Positions 34,279 through 43,382 of a stretch of DNA of 64,000 nt are shown here, in pieces (the first letter of the stretch is position 1; each line of letters begins with the position of its first letter). The position numbers were made by a program, and so were the translations under genes. This stretch comes from Bacillota bacterium. Lineage in GTDB: Bacteria > Bacillota > Dehalobacteriia > UBA4068 > UBA4997. The DNA lies in NCBI GenBank assembly GCA_021771915.1, contig JAETNY010000010.1, forward strand, positions 1-64,000, read 5' to 3'. Below the pieces are notes generated by a model. It saw only the letters and a list, made by a program, of their open reading frames with translations. It searched no databases and was not told the DNA's origin.

Positions 34279-35268
34279 ATGGATTTATATAAGCAGGAAA
34301 TAAACAGCGAATTGCTGGACAGTGAATTAAATCAGGAATTATATTTTCTGACGCCGGAGTTGGCGGCCGGGCAGCGGATTGACCGTTTTTTGACGGAAAA
34401 TTCGGCGGAGTTGGCGGAGGGAAAATCGCGCTCTTTTTGGCAGAAGCTGCTGAAACAGGGCGCGGTGCAGCTGCGCCCTGCCGGCGGCGCGGTTTGTGCG
34501 CCCAAGCCTAATTATCAGCTGAATGTTGGCGACGAAATTTGGGTCAGTTTGCCGGCGCCGCAGCTTTTGCAGGCGGAGCCAGAGGACATTCCGCTGGACG
34601 TGGTTTTTGAGGACGCGGACGTTTTGGTGGTGAATAAGCCGCGCGGCATGGTGGTTCACCCGGCGGCCGGTAACTGGCGAGGAACGCTAGTTAATGCACT
34701 GCTGGCGCATTGCCGCGATTTATCTGGTATAAATGGGGTTTTGCGGCCGGGTATCGTGCATCGTTTGGATAAGGATACAACCGGGCTGATTATTGTGGCG
34801 AAAAGTGATTTGGCGCATCAGCGGCTGGCGGCGGGCTGGCACGAGGGCGCTGTTAACCGTTGGTATCTGGCGCTTTTACACGGCAGTATGGCCGAGCCGG
34901 GCGGCACGATTGACGCTCCGTTGGGGCGCAGTCCGAAAGACCGCAAAAAGATGGCGGTTTTGCCGGGCGCCGGCCGGCATGCGGTTACGCATTATCAGGT
35001 TTTGGAGCGTTTGGGGCAGTTTACGCTGGTGCGTTGCAAGCTGGAAACCGGGCGCACACACCAGATACGCGTACATATGAAATATCTTGGTTATCCTTTG
35101 GTGGGGGACAGGCTTTATGGGCCGCGGAATACGCCTGACGTGGGTATGCTGCTGCATTCGTCGCGGCTGGAATTTGTTCACCCGATTACGGAGGAGAAAA
35201 TCAGTCTGGAAGCGCCTTTGCCGGCGGATTTTGATGATTTTCTGGCGCAGTTGCGCAAGGGTTTGTAG
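34279..35268 (+). CDS. rluD: 23S rRNA pseudouridine synthase, RluD type
   Basis: This enzyme converts uridines of 23S rRNA helix 69 to pseudouridine. The 329-residue protein has an N-terminal S4 RNA-binding domain (about residues 30-95) and a catalytic domain with the active-site Asp in GIVHRLDKDTTGLI, the KPRGMVVHPAAGN motif and LETGRTHQIRVHM near the C terminus. An N-terminal extension of about 20 acidic residues is present. It forms an operon with lspA (30 bases apart). Confidence 0.95.
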   Translation: MDLYKQEINSELLDSELNQELYFLTPELAAGQRIDRFLTENSAELAEGKSRSFWQKLLKQGAVQLRPAGGAVCAPKPNYQLNVGDEIWVSLPAPQLLQAEPEDIPLDVVFEDADVLVVNKPRGMVVHPAAGNWRGTLVNALLAHCRDLSGINGVLRPGIVHRLDKDTTGLIIVAKSDLAHQRLAAGWHEGAVNRWYLALLHGSMAEPGGTIDAPLGRSPKDRKKMAVLPGAGRHAVTHYQVLERLGQFTLVRCKLETGRTHQIRVHMKYLGYPLVGDRLYGPRNTPDVGMLLHSSRLEFVHPITEEKISLEAPLPADFDDFLAQLRKGL

Positions 35269-35341
35269 TTATAGGAGCCGCTTTAGGCTGGTCTGGCTTA
35301 AATGTTGGTTATCTGCATATTTATTAAGGGGGATTTGAGGT

Positions 35342-36667
35342 ATGAATCAGCCTAATTTGTTTAGCGCTCAGGCGGAGCAGAACCGCAGACGGGCGGCGCC
35401 GTTGGCGGCGCGTATGCGGCCGCGCAGTTTGGCGGAGTATGCCGGGCAGGAGCAGATTTTGGCGCCGGGGCGTTTGCTGCGCCGGGCGATTGAAGCTGAT
35501 CAGCTTTCTTCCCTTATTTTTTATGGGCCGCCGGGCGTGGGCAAGACTTCTTTGGCGCGAGTGATTGCCAACAGCACCAGCAGTGATTTTAAGCAGCTAT
35601 CCGCGGTGGGGACCGGGGTTAATGATATTCGGGCGGTTTTGCAGGCGGCCAGGGAAAATTTGGAACTTTACAATATGCGCACAGTTTTGTTTATTGATGA
35701 AATTCATCGCTTTAACAAAGGACAGCAAGATGCGCTTTTGCCGGCAGTTGAAGATGGTACGGTGATTTTGATTGGCGCGACTACGGAAAATCCGTATTTT
35801 GAAGTTAACAGCGCGCTGCTTTCTCGCTCACGCATTTTTCGGCTGGAGCCGCTACGGCCGCCGCATATTCGGGCCTTGCTTTTGCAGGCTTTGCAGGATA
35901 AGGAGCGCGGATTGGGCAATTATCAAGTGGATTTGCAGGAGCAGGCTTTGGCGCATATTGCCGAATCTGCCGCCGGGGACGCTCGCAATGCTTATAACGC
36001 TTTGGAATTGGCGGTTTTGACAACGCCGCCGGCAGCGGACGGGGTTCGGCATATTACGCTGGAGGTGGCGGCGGAGAGTATTCAGCAGAAGGCGCTGCAT
36101 TATGATAAGCAGGGGGATAATCATTATGATGTGATTTCTGCTTTTATTAAAAGTATGCGTGGTTCTGACCCGGACGCGGTTCTGCATTATCTGGCGCGCA
36201 TGATTAGAGCCGGTGAGCAGCCGGAATTTATCTGTCGGCGAATTATTATTTGTGCGGCGGAGGACGTGGGGTTGGCTGACCCCCGGGCTTTGCAGGTGGC
36301 TACGGCCTGTATGGACGCGGTGCATTTTGTCGGTTGGCCGGAGGCGCGTATTCCTTTGGCCATGGCGGCGGTTTATGTGGCGCGCGCGCCTAAGAGCAAC
36401 AGCGCTTATATGGGGATTGACGCGGCGCTGGCGGACGTGGATAAGCTGGGTGATTTTGCCGTACCACGCCATTTGCGTGATTCCAGCTATCCGGGCGCCA
36501 AGCAGTTTGGACATGGTTTGGGCTATAAATATGCGCATGAGTTTGGCGGTTATGTGCAGCAGCAATATCTGCCGGCTGAATTGCAGGGTAAAAAGTATCT
36601 TAACCCGACCGGTAATGGGGACGACTTGCCGGAGCCGTGGTTTCAGCATAAAAATAAAAAGCAATAG
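35342..36667 (+). CDS. rarA: Replication-associated recombination protein A (RarA/MgsA)
   Basis: RarA is an AAA+ ATPase that acts at stalled replication forks. The 441-residue protein has Walker A FYGPPGVGKTSLA, Walker B VLFIDEIHRFNKGQQDALLP, sensor 1 GATTENPYFEVNSALLSRS and the C-terminal tetramerisation region (KSMRGSDPDAVLHYLARM; GWPEARIPLAMAAVYVA). A GGGGGA site precedes the start. It lies between rluD and the phosphoglycerate-mutase homologue. Confidence 0.95.
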   Translation: MNQPNLFSAQAEQNRRRAAPLAARMRPRSLAEYAGQEQILAPGRLLRRAIEADQLSSLIFYGPPGVGKTSLARVIANSTSSDFKQLSAVGTGVNDIRAVLQAARENLELYNMRTVLFIDEIHRFNKGQQDALLPAVEDGTVILIGATTENPYFEVNSALLSRSRIFRLEPLRPPHIRALLLQALQDKERGLGNYQVDLQEQALAHIAESAAGDARNAYNALELAVLTTPPAADGVRHITLEVAAESIQQKALHYDKQGDNHYDVISAFIKSMRGSDPDAVLHYLARMIRAGEQPEFICRRIIICAAEDVGLADPRALQVATACMDAVHFVGWPEARIPLAMAAVYVARAPKSNSAYMGIDAALADVDKLGDFAVPRHLRDSSYPGAKQFGHGLGYKYAHEFGGYVQQQYLPAELQGKKYLNPTGNGDDLPEPWFQHKNKKQ

Positions 36668-36679
36668 GGAGATGATTTT

Positions 36680-37900
36680 ATGAAATATGTTGTGATTTTG
36701 GCGGACGGCATGGCGGACTGGCCTTGTCCGGAGTTGGACGGCAAAACGCCGATGAGCGTGGCGAATAAGCCGCATATTAATGCGATGGCGGCCGGGGGCG
36801 TTACTGGTCTTTGCCAGACGGTGCCGTCGCAGTTTACGCCTGGTTCTGATGTGGCTAACCTTTCTATTCTGGGCTATCCGCCGGAGCAGTTTTATAAAGG
36901 GCGTTCTTCTTTGGAGGCGGTTTCGGCCGGCGTGCCGCTGAATGACGGCGATTTAACGCTGCGCGCTAATCTGGTGCAGTTATCTGACGAGCCAAATTAT
37001 GCTGACCGGCGTATGCTGGATTATTCCGGCGGTGAGATTGCCACGGTGGACGCGGTTGAGCTGATTAAGGCGGTGGCGGCCGAGATGAACAATGAGAAGC
37101 AGACCATTTTCCCGGGGGTTTCTTATCGGCATTTGCTGCTTTGCCGCGGCGCACAAAATGATACTACTTATACGCCGCCCCATGATATGCTGGGCGAGCG
37201 GATTGGCGACCATTTGCCGCAGGGCGAGAGCGCGGAGGCCATGCTGGCTTATATGCAGCGTGCCGGCGAGATTTTGGCGCGTCAGCCTTATAATCTGGCC
37301 AAGGCGGCCAAGGGCGAGGGTTATGCGAATGCTATCTGGCTTTGGGGACCCGGCGTTAAGCCAGTTTTGCCGGTGTTTAAGGAACGTTGGCAGTTAAAGG
37401 GCGGCATTATCAGCGCGGTTGATTTGCTGCGCGGCATTGGTCTTTCCGCCGGTATGGACGTTTTATATCTTTCTTCGGCTACGGGCAGTGTGGATACGGA
37501 TTTCCGCGGTAAAGGCGAGTTGGCGGCTGCTTATCTGAAAGGCGGCGGCGATTTTGTGTATGTTCATATTGAGGCTCCGGACGAAAGTGGGCATCAGGGT
37601 TTGCTGCAAAAGAAAATCAGCGCGATTGAGCATATTGATACTGAAACGATACCGCCGATTTTGGAAGCCATGCGAGCTATGGGCGAGGATTATCGTATGC
37701 TTATTTTGCCTGACCATTTTACGCCGCTGAAAATTCGCACACATGCCCGGGACGCTGTGCCATTTGTTTTGTTTGACAGTCGCCATCATGTTATGACTAA
37801 TTCTGTGGTGCATGATGAGGCGCGCGCGGCTGCGCAGAATTTGGTGCTGCCGGACGGTATTGGTCTTTTGCAAAAGCTGTTTAATCCTGATTTCTATTGA
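36680..37900 (+). CDS. Archaeal-type cofactor-independent phosphoglycerate mutase homologue (possible homoserine kinase analogue)
   Basis: The 406-residue protein belongs to the alkaline-phosphatase-superfamily ApgM group. The metal/phosphoserine region begins VVILADGMADWPCPELDGKTP, and later motifs include QFTPGSDVANLSILGYPP, IEAPDESGHQG and ILPDHFTP. Its sequence class differs from the canonical gpmI gene at 56735. In several bacteria related proteins are annotated as predicted functional analogues of homoserine kinase. Because glycolysis here already has gpmI, a role in threonine synthesis is worth considering. No hom or thrC gene is adjacent to support it. It lies 13 bases after rarA. Confidence 0.85.
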   Translation: MKYVVILADGMADWPCPELDGKTPMSVANKPHINAMAAGGVTGLCQTVPSQFTPGSDVANLSILGYPPEQFYKGRSSLEAVSAGVPLNDGDLTLRANLVQLSDEPNYADRRMLDYSGGEIATVDAVELIKAVAAEMNNEKQTIFPGVSYRHLLLCRGAQNDTTYTPPHDMLGERIGDHLPQGESAEAMLAYMQRAGEILARQPYNLAKAAKGEGYANAIWLWGPGVKPVLPVFKERWQLKGGIISAVDLLRGIGLSAGMDVLYLSSATGSVDTDFRGKGELAAAYLKGGGDFVYVHIEAPDESGHQGLLQKKISAIEHIDTETIPPILEAMRAMGEDYRMLILPDHFTPLKIRTHARDAVPFVLFDSRHHVMTNSVVHDEARAAAQNLVLPDGIGLLQKLFNPDFY

Positions 37901-37909
37901 TTTTAAGAT

Positions 37910-38620
37910 ATGATTAATAATAATTTTACTAAAGGGCTGCATGACGGCGTGCCGATTGGTTTGGGTTATTTTTCGGTGGCCTTTACCTTTGGCTTGGCGG
38001 CGGTGGCGCTTGGACTGCCGCTTTGGTCGCCGGTTTTAATTTCGATGAGCAATGTGACCTCTGCCGGGCAGTTTGCCGGTTTGCAGGTTATTGCGGCCTG
38101 TGGTTCCTTGTTGGAGATTGCACTTTCCCAGTTGATTATTAATATGCGTTATGCATTGATGAGTCTTTCGCTTTCCCAGAAGCTTGATTCTACGGTTCGT
38201 CTGCGCGACCGTTTTTTGATTGCCTTTGTCAATACGGACGAGGTTTTTGCTGTTGCGGCCGGGCGGCCGGGCGAGGTTGGCCGGGCTTATATGTTCGGTT
38301 TGATTTGTATGCCTTATCTGGGCTGGGCGGCTGGTACGCTGTTTGGCGCGGCAGCCGGGGATTTTCTGCCGGCTTCTTTGGCCTCGGCGCTAGGTATTGC
38401 TATTTATGGCATGTTTTTGGCGATTATTATTCCGCCGGCCAAACAGAACAGGGCGATTGTGGCGGTTATTCTGTTGGCGGTGGCTTTAAGCTGTCTGCTG
38501 CAATGGCTGCCGGTTTTTGCCGGCTTGGGCAGCGGTTTTATCATTATAATCTGCACATTGCTGGCGGCGGTTTTTGCGGCCTGGCGTTTTCCGCTGAAGG
38601 AGGCTGAGTTTGATGAGTAA
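37910..38620 (+). CDS. azlC: Branched-chain amino acid exporter large subunit, AzlC family
   Basis: The 236-residue membrane protein has about seven hydrophobic segments and AzlC-family motifs: KGLHDGVPIGLGYFSVAFTFG at the N terminus, SAGQFAGLQVIAACGSLLEIALSQ and NMRYALMSLSLSQKL. With AzlD it exports branched-chain amino acids, and in B. subtilis the system is linked to 4-azaleucine resistance. Its last codons overlap the azlD start. Confidence 0.93.
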   Translation: MINNNFTKGLHDGVPIGLGYFSVAFTFGLAAVALGLPLWSPVLISMSNVTSAGQFAGLQVIAACGSLLEIALSQLIINMRYALMSLSLSQKLDSTVRLRDRFLIAFVNTDEVFAVAAGRPGEVGRAYMFGLICMPYLGWAAGTLFGAAAGDFLPASLASALGIAIYGMFLAIIIPPAKQNRAIVAVILLAVALSCLLQWLPVFAGLGSGFIIIICTLLAAVFAAWRFPLKEAEFDE

Positions 38621-38933
38621 TGCCTCTTTGCTGTCTTATATTGGCGTTATGGCGTTGGTTACGTATTTAATTCGTTTATTGCCGCTGGTTTTGTTTACCA
38701 AAAAAATTACCAATAATTTTCTGCGTTCCTTTTTGTATTATGTGCCTTATGCGGTTTTGGGCGCGATGACCGTACCGGCGATTTTTACCTCTACCACTTA
38801 TGTTACGGCGGCGGTTTTGGGCGGTTTGACGGCGGTATTCTTTGCTTATCGGGAAAAGAGCCTGTTGTTTGTGGCGGTTGCGGCCAGCGCGGTAGTATTT
38901 ATTTCAGAGCGGATTATTGAAATGATTTTGTAA
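38613..38933 (+). CDS. azlD: Branched-chain amino acid exporter small subunit, AzlD family
   Basis: The 106-residue membrane protein has three to four hydrophobic segments and the AzlD pattern (VTYLIRLLPLVLFTKKITN, then LYYVPYAVLGAMTVP). ATG at 38613 is preferred: AAGGAGG lies nine bases upstream, inside azlC. It is translated together with azlC as a two-component transporter. A Lrp-type regulator gene lies about 2 kb further on but points away and is separated by other genes. Confidence 0.93.
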   Translation: MSNASLLSYIGVMALVTYLIRLLPLVLFTKKITNNFLRSFLYYVPYAVLGAMTVPAIFTSTTYVTAAVLGGLTAVFFAYREKSLLFVAVAASAVVFISERIIEMIL

Positions 38934-38947
38934 GGGGAGTGATAAAT

Positions 38948-39853
38948 ATGGCGCATGATTTTAAGCAGGTCATGTTTACGATGTTTGAGCAGCTGCAAAG
39001 GAATGCCGTATATCTGGCCTATCAACCAGCGGCGGAGCCAGTTGCCGTGGGAAGGAGCAAGATTGGCGGCCGGCCTGATTTGCCGGCGGATTTTGTTTGG
39101 CCGTATTATGAGGGCAAGGGCTATCTTGATGAAACTCCGGTTAATCGTCCGCTGACTTTTATGGCGCAGATTAACTTGGCCGAGGCGGCTGAATTCGACA
39201 AAGAGAATTTGTTGCCAAAAACAGGTCTGCTAACTTTCTTTTATGAGTTGCATACGGAGAAATGGGGTTTCGACCCGGCAGATAAAGGCTGCGCCCGGGT
39301 TTATTATTTTGCGGATACTTCAGTTTTGATGCGTTGTGAATTTCCGGCTGATTTGGAGGCGGAATATCAACTGCCGGAATTTGCGGTGACGCTGGCGAAT
39401 GGAACAGAACTGCCGGATTGTGGTAATTTTATGTATCTACCGCTGACGCAGGATATTCCCCGGCAGTTTCCGGAGGAAGCCGATAATCTTGATTGGGACG
39501 ATTACGAAGAAATGCGCGCGGAGTATGGCTGCACACCGCCGGAGGACGGTTGGAGTGAAACTACCAAACTGCTTGGCTGGCCGAATGTTATTCAAAATCC
39601 GATGGAATTTCAGTGCGAGAAAGTTTCTCGGGGTATTTATGACGGAACTCCACAGGAAGCGGCGGAGGATTTGCAGGCAGAGATTGAGCAGGCCAGCCAG
39701 GATTGGCTTTTGCTGTTTCAGATGGGAACGGTGGAAGACGGTGATTTTGAGCTGATGTTTGGTGATGTGGGTCATATTTATTTCTGGATAAAAAAACGGG
39801 ATTTGGCGGCGCTTAATTTTGATAATGTCTGGCTGATTTTGCAGTGTTCATAA
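38948..39853 (+). CDS. DUF1963 (YwqG-like) protein
   Basis: The 301-residue soluble protein fits the DUF1963 family: SKIGGRPDLPADFVWPYYEG near the N terminus, then TFMAQINLAEAAEFD, GLLTFFYE and a C-terminal LLFQMGTVEDGDFELMFGD followed by GHIYFWIKKRDL. The family occurs widely in bacteria and its function is unknown. A GGGGAGTG site supports ATG at 38948. A terminator follows. Confidence 0.88.
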   Translation: MAHDFKQVMFTMFEQLQRNAVYLAYQPAAEPVAVGRSKIGGRPDLPADFVWPYYEGKGYLDETPVNRPLTFMAQINLAEAAEFDKENLLPKTGLLTFFYELHTEKWGFDPADKGCARVYYFADTSVLMRCEFPADLEAEYQLPEFAVTLANGTELPDCGNFMYLPLTQDIPRQFPEEADNLDWDDYEEMRAEYGCTPPEDGWSETTKLLGWPNVIQNPMEFQCEKVSRGIYDGTPQEAAEDLQAEIEQASQDWLLLFQMGTVEDGDFELMFGDVGHIYFWIKKRDLAALNFDNVWLILQCS

Positions 39854-39864
39854 TCTGGCATAAC

Positions 39865-39904
39865 AAAAAGGCACATCGTTTGTTTAAACGATATGCCTTT
39901 TATT
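39865..39904 (+). terminator. Intrinsic terminator after the DUF1963 gene
   Basis: AAAAGGCA and TGCCTTTT plus ATCGTTT and AAACGAT form a long stem with one mismatch around GTTT, ending in a T run. It serves the 38948 gene and possibly the convergent 39915 gene. Confidence 0.85.
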
Positions 39905-39914
39905 TATGATAAAA

Positions 39915-40817
39915 TTAGGCCTGAATATTAAAGGCTGATAGTCCGGAAGGCTGAGCCGCATGATAAATGGCGGTGTAAGCTGCGTGTGCTGCCTGCCTTT
40001 TGCTCTGATATATTTTAGTCTGTTCTGGTTTTGTATTGCCGGGCGTGCTGGCCGGGCGGTTCGGTTTAGGGTTGGGGCTGGGATTTTCCGGTTTGGAACT
40101 AATGTCTGGTTGGCTGGGTTGTTCGGTTTCCGGTTGGCCTGGTATTTCCGGCGGTTTTGGTTCGGCTGGTTTTTCAATGTCCGGTTCTTCTGGTTTTTCT
40201 GGTGGTTTGGGCAAAGGTTTGGTCTGGATTATCGGTTTTTTGTGTTTGTTTTTGGCTAAATCTACTTCGCTGGGCAGGCGATGATAGGCGCCGCTGCGGA
40301 CAAATGCGCGAGTGCTGGCCTGCAATTTATCACAGCGGATTTTCTCCTGCATGCAGACCTCCAGCTTTTTTTCTGTTGAGATATGCGGATTGTTGGCTAC
40401 GGCGTTAACAGTGCTTAAGGAGGAAGCCAGACAGGTCATTTTTAAGCGCTGTACTTCTTCTTTGGTGCGGCAGCGCCGTAGTCTGCGCTCATAAGCTTTT
40501 TGTTCCTGTTCGGTAAAGCACATTTTGGCATAGGCTTGAGGATTTTTTATCCGCAAGTAACGCCGCTCCTCATCTGTCAGCTTTTTGCCGTTGTATAGCT
40601 TATTCATGATGGAGCGCATTTTTTGCTGACTTTTTTCTTCATCATCGTCTATGCCAAGCTGGCCTTTTTTCAGCGCCTGCCTGGTAGTGTTTATCCATTC
40701 TTCCAGCGTTTTTTTGTGGCTGTTATAATCGCCGTTGTTTTGTTTAATCTGCCACTGGGTTTGTAATTTCATGGTTTTGGTATAGGAATTAACAGAGCCC
40801 ATAATTGTTAAGTTCAT
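39915..40817 (-). CDS. Protein of unknown function with a proline-rich segment
   Basis: I do not recognise this 300-residue protein. It has no signal peptide. Residues 1-205 are charged and helical (KSQQKMRSIMNKLYNGKKLT, then FTEQEQKAYERRLRRCRTKE). Residues 208-270 are a Pro/Glu/Lys/Ser-rich linker (PLPKPPEKPEEPDIEKP). The last 30 residues form a short Ala/His/Tyr-rich segment (AAHAAYTAIYHAAQPSGLS). The start at 40817 follows an excellent AAAGGAGG site. It stands alone, with terminators on both sides. It may bind a partner through the proline-rich part, but no function can be stated. Confidence 0.55.
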   Translation of the reverse strand: MNLTIMGSVNSYTKTMKLQTQWQIKQNNGDYNSHKKTLEEWINTTRQALKKGQLGIDDDEEKSQQKMRSIMNKLYNGKKLTDEERRYLRIKNPQAYAKMCFTEQEQKAYERRLRRCRTKEEVQRLKMTCLASSLSTVNAVANNPHISTEKKLEVCMQEKIRCDKLQASTRAFVRSGAYHRLPSEVDLAKNKHKKPIIQTKPLPKPPEKPEEPDIEKPAEPKPPEIPGQPETEQPSQPDISSKPENPSPNPKPNRPASTPGNTKPEQTKIYQSKRQAAHAAYTAIYHAAQPSGLSAFNIQA

Positions 40818-40895
40818 AAAAAATGCCTCCTTTCAGAATGTGTTTTTATTATTATTATAGTTTTTTAACCTGTGTTTGTCAATGTATTTGCCGAC

Positions 40896-40986
40896 AAAAT
40901 AACCTAACGGCGCTTTTTGGGCAAAACAGCAGCGTCAGGTTATTTATACAATAAATACCGGCGCTTTGGATAAGCACCGGTATTAT
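40896..40986 (-). terminator. Two hairpins downstream of the Lrp-type regulator gene
   Basis: AAATAACCT with AGGTTATTT (40897-40945) and AATACCGG with CCGGTATT (40954-40984) form two successive stems. Reading leftward they follow the stop of the 41066 gene and are the likely terminator region. Confidence 0.65.
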
Positions 40987-41065
40987 TATTTTTTTTGCAG
41001 TTAGCCCAGAGTTTTATCCTTAAGACATCATCAAGCTTTAGCTGTGTTTTTGTCATTCGCCCGGA

Positions 41066-41530
41066 TTAGATGGCCTCATCTGTGCCTGTGGGCGATACCT
41101 CATAGATATTTTTTACTTCTTTCAGTACATAATGTGTGATTGTGCCGGAAACACCGGGGATTTCTTTTACAAAACGATGCAAATCTTCTAACTCCTCTGA
41201 CGAACGACAGCAAATTTTCAGGTTAAAATCAAAATCCCCTGTAAGATAATAGCAATCCACGATATTTGGGTTGCTCTGCACCGCCTCTACAAAGCTATCA
41301 TAAAAGCGCGGGTGTTCTAAACGCACTTCCATCACAGCCAATACATCATAACCTAGCTTGCGTGAATCTAATAGTACTGTATATTTTTTTACAACACCGT
41401 TTTCCTCCAGCTTATGAATTCTATCCAGCACGGCAGAAACGGAAAGATGTATACGTTTGCTGATGCTGGAGGCTGTTTCACGCCCATTGTCCTGTAAAAT
41501 TTTTAATATGACCAAATCAATGTTATCCAT
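41066..41530 (-). CDS. Lrp/AsnC-family transcriptional regulator
   Basis: This 154-residue protein has an N-terminal winged HTH (ILKILQDNGRETASSISKRI, then HLSVSAVLDRIHKLEENGVV) and a C-terminal RAM/ligand-sensing domain (about residues 65-145) with YYLTGDFDFNLKI. It probably senses an amino acid. No target operator was identified. It is a single leftward gene with its own terminators. azlCD nearby could be a target, since Lrp-type regulators control azlCD in other Firmicutes, but this is inference. Confidence 0.93.
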   Translation of the reverse strand: MDNIDLVILKILQDNGRETASSISKRIHLSVSAVLDRIHKLEENGVVKKYTVLLDSRKLGYDVLAVMEVRLEHPRFYDSFVEAVQSNPNIVDCYYLTGDFDFNLKICCRSSEELEDLHRFVKEIPGVSGTITHYVLKEVKNIYEVSPTGTDEAI

Positions 41531-41680
41531 ATAGTCTATTCACCCTTTGTTTTGGAAACTCCCAATGTAACTGTATCTCCCTCTTTCGGCAAAAACTCGG
41601 ACTGTTTCTTATATTTTAGCATATTTCGGCAGGTCTGTAAATAAGTTTTTTTGAGAAAAAACCGATATGCCCGAAAAAAA

Positions 41681-42610
41681 TTATTTTAAGAAACCGCTAA
41701 TTATTTGGGCTTCTGCTTCTGCTTCAGTTAAACCTAATGTTTGCAGTTTTAATATTTGTTCACCGGCAATTTTGCCGATGGCAGCTTCATGAATTAAACT
41801 GGCGTCCAGATGATTGGCAACAATTTCCGGAATGGCGGATATTTTGGCAGAGTCCATAATAATGCCGTCACATTCTGAATGGCCGCTGCAAGGCGCATTG
41901 CCGACAATGTTGGAGCAGAATATCTGCTGGCTCTGGCCGGCCGCCACGGAACGAGATGAAACGCTGCAAGCTGCACCGGCACCGTTCATTTCCACATTAA
42001 AATGCGTTTCTGCCAGCTGGTTGCCGTGAGTCATTATTTTTTCCTTAACCACCAGCGTGGCGCCGTTTTGCAAAATAGCGTCGGTGCGGCGAATTGTGGA
42101 GTCTACACCCTTAATCTGCACGGTTTCCATTTCCAGGTAGGAGTCTGGCGCCAGTTCCGCTACCGTGTGTGGGTTCATAATGCGTTGACCGCTGCCATCG
42201 CCCTCGCCGTAATGTTTTTCAATATAGCGCACGCGCGCACCACGGCCAACAAAGAATCGGTGCAGTCCGTCATGCTCGGCTTTGTCCGCGCCGCCGTTAT
42301 GAATACCGCAGCCGGCAACAATTATCACATCAGCGCCCTCGCCAATATAGAAATCATTGTAAACCGTTTCTGTCAGGCCGCTTTCACTCAATACCACTGG
42401 AATATGCACGCTTTCATTGACCGTGCCGGGCTTGATGTGCACGTCAATGCCGGGCTTATCCTCTTTGGTGGTAATTTGAATGTTAGCGGTGCTGCGCCGG
42501 CCGCCGGACTGGCCGTTCAGGCGCAGGTTATAGGCGCCGCTGGGAGTGTCATGCAAATCCGCCACGGCGGCCAGCAGGTTTCTGGTGATGCCGTCCAGTT
42601 GTTTAGTCAT
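41681..42610 (-). CDS. sufB: SufB/SufD-family iron-sulfur assembly scaffold (SmsB-like)
   Basis: The 309-residue protein carries the SufBD beta-helix core: ADVIIVAGCGIHNGGADKAEH, SDRSVAAGQ-type repeats (read as VSSRSVAAGQSQQIF), HSECDGIIMDSAKISAIPEI and HLDASLIHEAAIGKI. It is shorter than E. coli SufB (about 495 residues), and no separate SufD, SufS or SufU is adjacent. This matches the minimal SufC-SufB-type (SMS) system of anaerobes. Its ATG overlaps the end of sufC by eight bases, so the two are translationally coupled. Confidence 0.93.
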   Translation of the reverse strand: MTKQLDGITRNLLAAVADLHDTPSGAYNLRLNGQSGGRRSTANIQITTKEDKPGIDVHIKPGTVNESVHIPVVLSESGLTETVYNDFYIGEGADVIIVAGCGIHNGGADKAEHDGLHRFFVGRGARVRYIEKHYGEGDGSGQRIMNPHTVAELAPDSYLEMETVQIKGVDSTIRRTDAILQNGATLVVKEKIMTHGNQLAETHFNVEMNGAGAACSVSSRSVAAGQSQQIFCSNIVGNAPCSGHSECDGIIMDSAKISAIPEIVANHLDASLIHEAAIGKIAGEQILKLQTLGLTEAEAEAQIISGFLK

Positions 42611-43334
42611 TGCGCGCCCCTCCTTTGCAGTTGTATTTGTAATCAATATTGATAAGCTGGGGCAGAATGGTTTCCCGTTTGCCCTGGCTGGCAATTTGAC
42701 CGCCGGAAAGCACTATCAGTTCATCGGCAATCGCTAAGATGCGCTCCTGATGTGAGATTACGATTATGCTGGCGGCGCTTTGATTACGCAGATTGGTAAA
42801 AACTTCAATCAGATTGTTAAAACTCCAGAGGTCAATGCCTGCTTCTGGTTCATCGAATAGGGCCAGTTTGGTTTGGTCGCCGCGCGCCAGCAGACCGGCA
42901 ATTTCTATGCGTTTTAATTCGCCGCCGGAAAGTTTGCCGTCTACCTCCCGATTGACATAATCACGGGCGCATAAGCCTACTTCAGAAAGGTATTCGCAAA
43001 CCTCTGCGGTGGAAAGTTTTTTATCCATGCCGGCGGCCAGAGAAATTAAATCTGTTACGGTTAAGCCTTTGAAGCGAACCGGCTGCTGAAAGGCAAAGCT
43101 TAGACCCAGTCGGGCACGCTCGGTTATACCCAAATCTGTAATATCCTGGCCGTTGAAAATTATCTGACCCTGGCTGGGCTTTTCAATACCCATAATCAGC
43201 CGGGCCAGCGTGGTTTTGCCACTGCCATTGGGACCGGTTATTACTACAAAACGGTTATCAGCAATTTGCAGGCTGACGTCATGCAGAATGTCACGGTCGG
43301 CAGTCTGAAAATATATATTTTTTAATTCTAACAT
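42603..43334 (-). CDS. sufC: Fe-S cluster assembly ATPase SufC
   Basis: SufC is an ABC-type ATPase that drives the SufB scaffold. The 243-residue protein has Walker A GPNGSGKTTLARLI, the signature LSGGELKRIEIA, Walker B KLALFDEPEAGIDLWSF and the H-loop VISHQERIL. It is 48 bases downstream of the formate/nitrite transporter gene and upstream of sufB in one leftward operon. Confidence 0.95.
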   Translation of the reverse strand: MLELKNIYFQTADRDILHDVSLQIADNRFVVITGPNGSGKTTLARLIMGIEKPSQGQIIFNGQDITDLGITERARLGLSFAFQQPVRFKGLTVTDLISLAAGMDKKLSTAEVCEYLSEVGLCARDYVNREVDGKLSGGELKRIEIAGLLARGDQTKLALFDEPEAGIDLWSFNNLIEVFTNLRNQSAASIIVISHQERILAIADELIVLSGGQIASQGKRETILPQLINIDYKYNCKGGARND

Positions 43335-43382
43335 CTTTTTAAATCACCTCATTTTCTGCATTTTGCCTGAATTGACTATATC

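Noticed and set aside
35852-36775. Minus-strand ORF of 307 codons
   Set aside because: It lies entirely against rarA and the start of the next gene, is rich in Arg/His/Gln as antisense frames here are, and has no ribosome binding site.
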